From contig JALETQ010000065.1 of the NCBI GenBank assembly GCA_022781445.1, positions 1 to 37,426 of the forward strand: a stretch of 37,426 nt of DNA. The letters run 5' to 3'. Origin of the DNA: Prevotella sp. Lineage in GTDB: Bacteria; Bacteroidota; Bacteroidia; Bacteroidales; Bacteroidaceae. The position numbers were made by a program, and so were the translations under genes. The notes under the pieces were generated by a model. That model searched no databases. It saw only the letters and a list, made by a program, of their open reading frames with translations, and had not been told where the DNA came from. This document shows, piece by piece, positions 34,312 through 37,426 of this stretch (position 1 is the stretch's first letter; every line of letters starts with the position of its first letter).

Positions 34312-34968
34312 TTATCGGTTCATGTCGAAACCGATGCGCACACCGTCGTAGTTCTTGCTGATTTCGCCCACCATTTCGAGGTTGGCGTTGCCGCTCATGG
34401 CCGACAGTGCTTGCAGGACGGTGAGGAGCTTCTTCGACTCGAAGAGCAGTGAAACGCCATTGACGCCGTTGCGTTTGACATGTCCGTTGAGGGTGAACAG
34501 CAGGGTTTGCATTTTCAGCTCACCGTTGCTCTCGTCGAGGGTGTAGGTTCCCCGCACGCTTTTACCCATGATTTTTCCTGAAAAGGCATTGTCTTCACCA
34601 AACACGATGCGGGTGTTTTCGCGACGGATGCCCACACTCCGGTAGGTGTCTTTAAGTTTGTCTTTCAGTTGGGAGGCAGCCACTTCGCCTCCGGCTTTCG
34701 CCAAGAGGTTCTCGGAGGTGAACGCCACGCCGGGTGCCGTGTAGTTCCATGTACCCACTAAGTTTTCTTTGATGAGCTTGTCCATGCCGATGACGCTCGT
34801 GATGACGTTGGCAATGGTGTTTTGTTCGGTCACCACGCCCAGTAGTCCACCCAGAATGCCTGCGTCATTGTTGGTCGAACTGCCTTTGCCGGCAGTGATG
34901 CAGCCTTGCAGTGTCACGGCAGCCGCCATCAGTGCCAATGAGTGCTTGATATACTTTGAACGTTTCAT
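34312..34968 (-). CDS. DUF4923-like lipoprotein
   Basis: A 218-residue exported lipoprotein. The signal sequence ends in a lipobox, VTLQGC, with the lipidated Cys23, so it is anchored to a membrane. The mature part carries LVGTWNYTAPGVAFTSENLL, AGGEVAASQLKDKL and RGTYTLDESNGELKMQTLLF, which I associate with the DUF4923 family of Bacteroidales, of unknown role and with lipocalin-like WxY/GTY strands. I start at the ATG 34968 because the signal peptide begins there; the frame upstream to 35055 lacks one. No TAnnTTTG promoter is seen in 34969-35133. Confidence 0.75.
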   Translation of the reverse strand: MKRSKYIKHSLALMAAAVTLQGCITAGKGSSTNNDAGILGGLLGVVTEQNTIANVITSVIGMDKLIKENLVGTWNYTAPGVAFTSENLLAKAGGEVAASQLKDKLKDTYRSVGIRRENTRIVFGEDNAFSGKIMGKSVRGTYTLDESNGELKMQTLLFTLNGHVKRNGVNGVSLLFESKKLLTVLQALSAMSGNANLEMVGEISKNYDGVRIGFDMNR

Positions 34969-35039
34969 TGTCAGAGTTTTTTGAATGATATCGGTTCTCC
35001 TGCCGTGGAACGACAGATTCGTTTCGGTCGTGTCATTTA

Positions 35040-35126
35040 ACCTGAATCGGTTCATTGGATCGTTTGACCCAACATTTCTTGCCGTTCATGGCATTCTCCG
35101 TCCGTTATAGTCCGCTTGCCGGGCAT
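35040..35126 (+). repeat. Dispersed intergenic repeat, copy 8 (left half)
   Basis: CCTGAATCGGTTCATTGGAT is a decayed left end (compare CCCAATCGGTCATGAGAG). It is followed by ACATTTCTTGCCGTTCATGG, TTCTCCGTCCG and TCCGCTTGCCGGGCATC, which are the core segments of copies 1 and 5 in the same order. The similarity stops just before the ackA stop codon at 35134. It lies in the 165-bp spacer between ackA and the lipoprotein gene. Confidence 0.55.
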
Positions 35127-35133
35127 CGTGACT

Positions 35134-36333
35134 TTATTGTTTGAGCAGTGTCATGGTGTCGCTGGCAATCATCAGTTCCTCATCGGTCGGAATGACGCAC
35201 ACCTTGACTTTCGAGTCATCGGTCGACAGGATGACTTCTTTTCCGCGCACACCGGCGTTGAGCCTGTTGTCGATTTTGACACCCATCCATTCCATGTCGC
35301 GGCACACTTCTTCGCGCAAACCGGGCTGATTCTCACCCACACCGGCAGTAAATACGATGATGTCCACACCACCCATGGCGGCTGCGTATGCACCGACATA
35401 CTTCTTGATACGATAGAAATACATGTCGAGTGCCATCTTGGCTTTGGGGTCGTTGTTGGATTCGGCTTCTTCGATTTCACGCATGTCCGACGAGATACCG
35501 GTAATGCCGAGTACACCGCTCTTCTTGTTGAGCAGATCGGACATGCCGTCGGCATCCAAACCGAGCTTTTTCTCGAGGAACATCACGGCACCGGCATCAA
35601 TATCGCCCGAGCGGGTGCCCATCATCACACCTTCGAGTGGGGTGAGCCCCATCGAGGTATCGATACATTTGCCATACTTCACGGCTGCCACTGAGCCTCC
35701 GTTGCCGATGTGGCAGGTGATGATGCGTTGTTCTTCGGCTTTCACACCAAGGAAGTCACACACGCGTTGTGCCACATAGCGGTGACTCGTACCGTGGAAA
35801 CCGTAGCGGCGTACGCCGTATTCTTCGTAGAGATTGTAGGGAATGGCATACAGGAATGCGTGTGCAGGCATGGTCTGATGGAACGCGGTGTCGAAGACAG
35901 CAACCTGCGGCAGGTCCGGCATGATGTCGCTCACGGCATGCACACCCTTGAGGTTGGCAGGGTTGTGGAGTGGTGCCAGATCGATGCATGATTCGAAAAC
36001 GCGCAATACCTCGTCGTCGATGATCACACTCTTGTTGAACTTCTCGCCGCCGTGAACCATGCGATGGCCTACGGCATCGATTTCGTCAAGACTCTTGATG
36101 ACGCCGATTTCGGGGTCGGTGAGCAGAGAGAAGATGAATTTCACGCCTTCGGTGTGTTCGGGAATGTCGTGCATGATTTGGCGTTTCTCGCCATTGGGCA
36201 GCTTCACTTTCACAAAAGCATCGTTGAGTCCTACACGTTCTGCACCGCCCGATGCCATGACCGAACGGTTGTCCATGTCGTACAGGGCATATTTGATGGA
36301 AGAGCTTCCGCAGTTTAATACTAAGATTTTCAT
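35134..36333 (-). CDS. ackA: Acetate kinase
   Basis: A 399-residue cytosolic enzyme that turns acetyl phosphate and ADP into acetate and ATP. Family residues are visible: Asn7 in VLNCGSSSIKY, Arg91 in GHRMVHGG, Asp148 in VFDTAFHQTMP, His180 in YGFHGTSHRYV, and the C-terminal FTAGVGENQPGLREE. Length is standard. The ATG at 36333 is 19 bp after the pta stop, so pta and ackA form an operon that completes substrate-level ATP formation from acetyl-CoA. Confidence 0.97.
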   Translation of the reverse strand: MKILVLNCGSSSIKYALYDMDNRSVMASGGAERVGLNDAFVKVKLPNGEKRQIMHDIPEHTEGVKFIFSLLTDPEIGVIKSLDEIDAVGHRMVHGGEKFNKSVIIDDEVLRVFESCIDLAPLHNPANLKGVHAVSDIMPDLPQVAVFDTAFHQTMPAHAFLYAIPYNLYEEYGVRRYGFHGTSHRYVAQRVCDFLGVKAEEQRIITCHIGNGGSVAAVKYGKCIDTSMGLTPLEGVMMGTRSGDIDAGAVMFLEKKLGLDADGMSDLLNKKSGVLGITGISSDMREIEEAESNNDPKAKMALDMYFYRIKKYVGAYAAAMGGVDIIVFTAGVGENQPGLREEVCRDMEWMGVKIDNRLNAGVRGKEVILSTDDSKVKVCVIPTDEELMIASDTMTLLKQ

Positions 36334-36352
36334 TTCATTATGGGTTAGTTGT

Positions 36353-37369
36353 TCAAGATTCTTTCTTTGCGTCCATGGCTTGGCAGGCTGTGATGGCTAC
36401 CAAATAGTAAATGTCGTCGACCGAGCAGCCTCGGCTCAGGTCGTTGACCGGACGGGCAATGCCTTGCAGGATGGGCCCCACGGCGATGGCATCGCCCAAA
36501 CGTTGTACAAGCTTGTAGGCGATGTTGCCCACTTCGAGTGACGGGAATACCAAAACATTGGCATTTCCGGCAATGGTGCTGCCCGGTGCTTTGCTCTTTC
36601 CTACCGACGGAACGAGGGCGGCATCGGCCTGCATCTCTCCGTCGATTTTCAACTGTGGATAGTTCTTTTGGGCAATTCTTGTGGCTTCGACCACTTTGTC
36701 GACCACTTCATGCGAAGCACTTCCTTTGGTCGAGAAACTCAACATGGCCACACGCGGATCCTTGATGGCTGCCACACTTGCGGCCGTCTCGGCGGTGCAA
36801 TAGGCAATTTGCGACAGTTCTTCGGCATTGGGCATGGGTGTCACTGCCACATCGGCAACCACGAGCGTACCGTCTTGCCCATATTGTTTCTGCTTGGTCA
36901 TCAACAGCATGGCACCACTTACGCAGGTGATGCCGGGTTTGCACTTGATGATCTGCAGGGCGGGGCGCAAGGTTTCGGCAGTGGTACTGAGGGCACCGCT
37001 GATTTGTCCGTCGGCACCTTCGGTCTTGATGATCATACATCCCAGATAAAGCGGGTTCTTCAGCAGCTCGCTTGCCTGTTCGACTGTCATGCCCTTCTTC
37101 TTGCGGAGTTCTGCCAACAATCGGGCATACTCTTCCGAACGAGGGTTGTTGTCAGGGTCTACGATGGTGGCTTTGCCAATATGGTTAAGTCCCCATTCAT
37201 TCGCAAGGCGGTTGATTTCCGCCGGATTACCAATCAAAATCAGATCGGCCACTTCATCGGCAAGCACTTTGTCTGCCGCTCTTAACGTGCGTTCCTCGGT
37301 AGCTTCGGGGAGCACTATGCGCTGCTTATCACTCTTGGCACGCGCAATAATACTTTCTAATAAATCCAT
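36353..37369 (-). CDS. pta: Phosphate acetyltransferase
   Basis: A 338-residue short-form enzyme that converts acetyl-CoA and phosphate to acetyl phosphate. It opens with RIVLPEATEERTLRAADKVL and shows SGALSTTAETLRPALQI, FSTKGSA, KIDGEMQADAALVP, KAPGSTIAGNANVLVFP and the C-terminal GPILQGIARPVNDLSRGCS, all typical of the PTA_PTB catalytic domain. The long-form DRTGG and N-terminal regulatory domains are absent. I use the ATG at 37369 (MDLLESIIARAK); a longer frame to 37420 runs through the promoter. It is the first gene of the pta-ackA operon. Confidence 0.97.
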   Translation of the reverse strand: MDLLESIIARAKSDKQRIVLPEATEERTLRAADKVLADEVADLILIGNPAEINRLANEWGLNHIGKATIVDPDNNPRSEEYARLLAELRKKKGMTVEQASELLKNPLYLGCMIIKTEGADGQISGALSTTAETLRPALQIIKCKPGITCVSGAMLLMTKQKQYGQDGTLVVADVAVTPMPNAEELSQIAYCTAETAASVAAIKDPRVAMLSFSTKGSASHEVVDKVVEATRIAQKNYPQLKIDGEMQADAALVPSVGKSKAPGSTIAGNANVLVFPSLEVGNIAYKLVQRLGDAIAVGPILQGIARPVNDLSRGCSVDDIYYLVAITACQAMDAKKES

Positions 37370-37409
37370 CGTGTATGTATAATAAATCGATTTTGCAACT
37401 TCGACTTTG

Positions 37410-37417
37410 CAAAAGTA
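37410..37417 (-). promoter_or_regulatory. Promoter -7 element of pta-ackA
   Basis: On the minus strand TACTTTTG (complement of 37410-37417) matches TAnnTTTG. The upstream TTTG element would fall just outside the window. The leader to the ATG at 37369 is about 35 nt. Confidence 0.55.
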
Positions 37418-37426
37418 CAAATAATC

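Noticed and set aside
1..37426. tRNA, rRNA or other structured RNA genes
   Set aside because: No cloverleaf with a TTC-A-T-C/GTTC-type arm, no rRNA signature and no known riboswitch core was recognised on either strand by reading.

Overview
The window reads as chromosomal DNA of a Bacteroidales bacterium, most like Prevotella and relatives. Reasons: several genes are preceded by the Bacteroidota promoter form TTTG-N19/20-TAnnTTTG; two large outer-membrane beta-barrel proteins of the carboxypeptidase-regulatory/plug/barrel type are present; three big secreted proteins carry FnIII, jelly-roll or M6 protease domains and short C-terminal tails of the kind GIYI-NGKK-V; PurL is the single-chain type of about 1250 residues; and folP-cdaA, pta-ackA and a DUF4923-like lipoprotein look Bacteroidales in sequence. 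Genus is an inference from sequence feel, not from a search.

Layout. 1-226: end of a 2-oxoacid:ferredoxin oxidoreductase beta subunit. 795-3413: secreted multidomain adhesin-like protein. 3969-6054: ABC ATPase, ABC permease and GntR regulator, tightly packed, followed by outer-membrane barrel protein 6215-8683. A 1-kb gene-free spacer full of repeats (8684-9706) separates it from a convergent, related barrel protein (9707-12208, minus). 12439-17400: purL, then two overlapping half-size chromate-type transporters. 17756-20346: an IS4-family element whose right terminal repeat was split by an IS982-family element (19170-20335) with a 5-bp target duplication. 20997-26876 (all minus): TPR/membrane/HTH regulator, M6 metalloprotease, secreted FnIII protein. 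27670-29337 (minus): fhs. 29759-31762 (minus): helix-hairpin-helix outer-membrane protein. 32248-33985: folP and cdaA. 34312-34968 (minus): lipoprotein. 35134-37369 (minus): pta-ackA operon.

Functionally, fhs, folP and purL belong to folate one-carbon and purine metabolism. Ferredoxin oxidoreductase, pta and ackA fit anaerobic fermentation to acetate. CdaA makes c-di-AMP. The remainder is cell-envelope and secreted protein machinery.

The most unusual signal is in the spacers. At least eight intergenic regions hold full or partial copies of one degenerate repeat of about 100-215 bp, bounded by inverted repeats built on CCCAATCGGTCATGAGAG and containing cores CTTTCCGTCCG and CTTGCCGGCATC. Copies lie in both orientations, mostly next to gene 3' ends, and never inside a gene. 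Two spacers also hold four-unit tandem arrays with an exact 22-bp period and a related core (AAGTCcAAAGG). These look like a non-coding mobile or architectural repeat system. A second candidate is the regulator-protease-FnIII locus, with three spaced AGTTRTATCAY motifs and a relic secretion tail just upstream of the protease.
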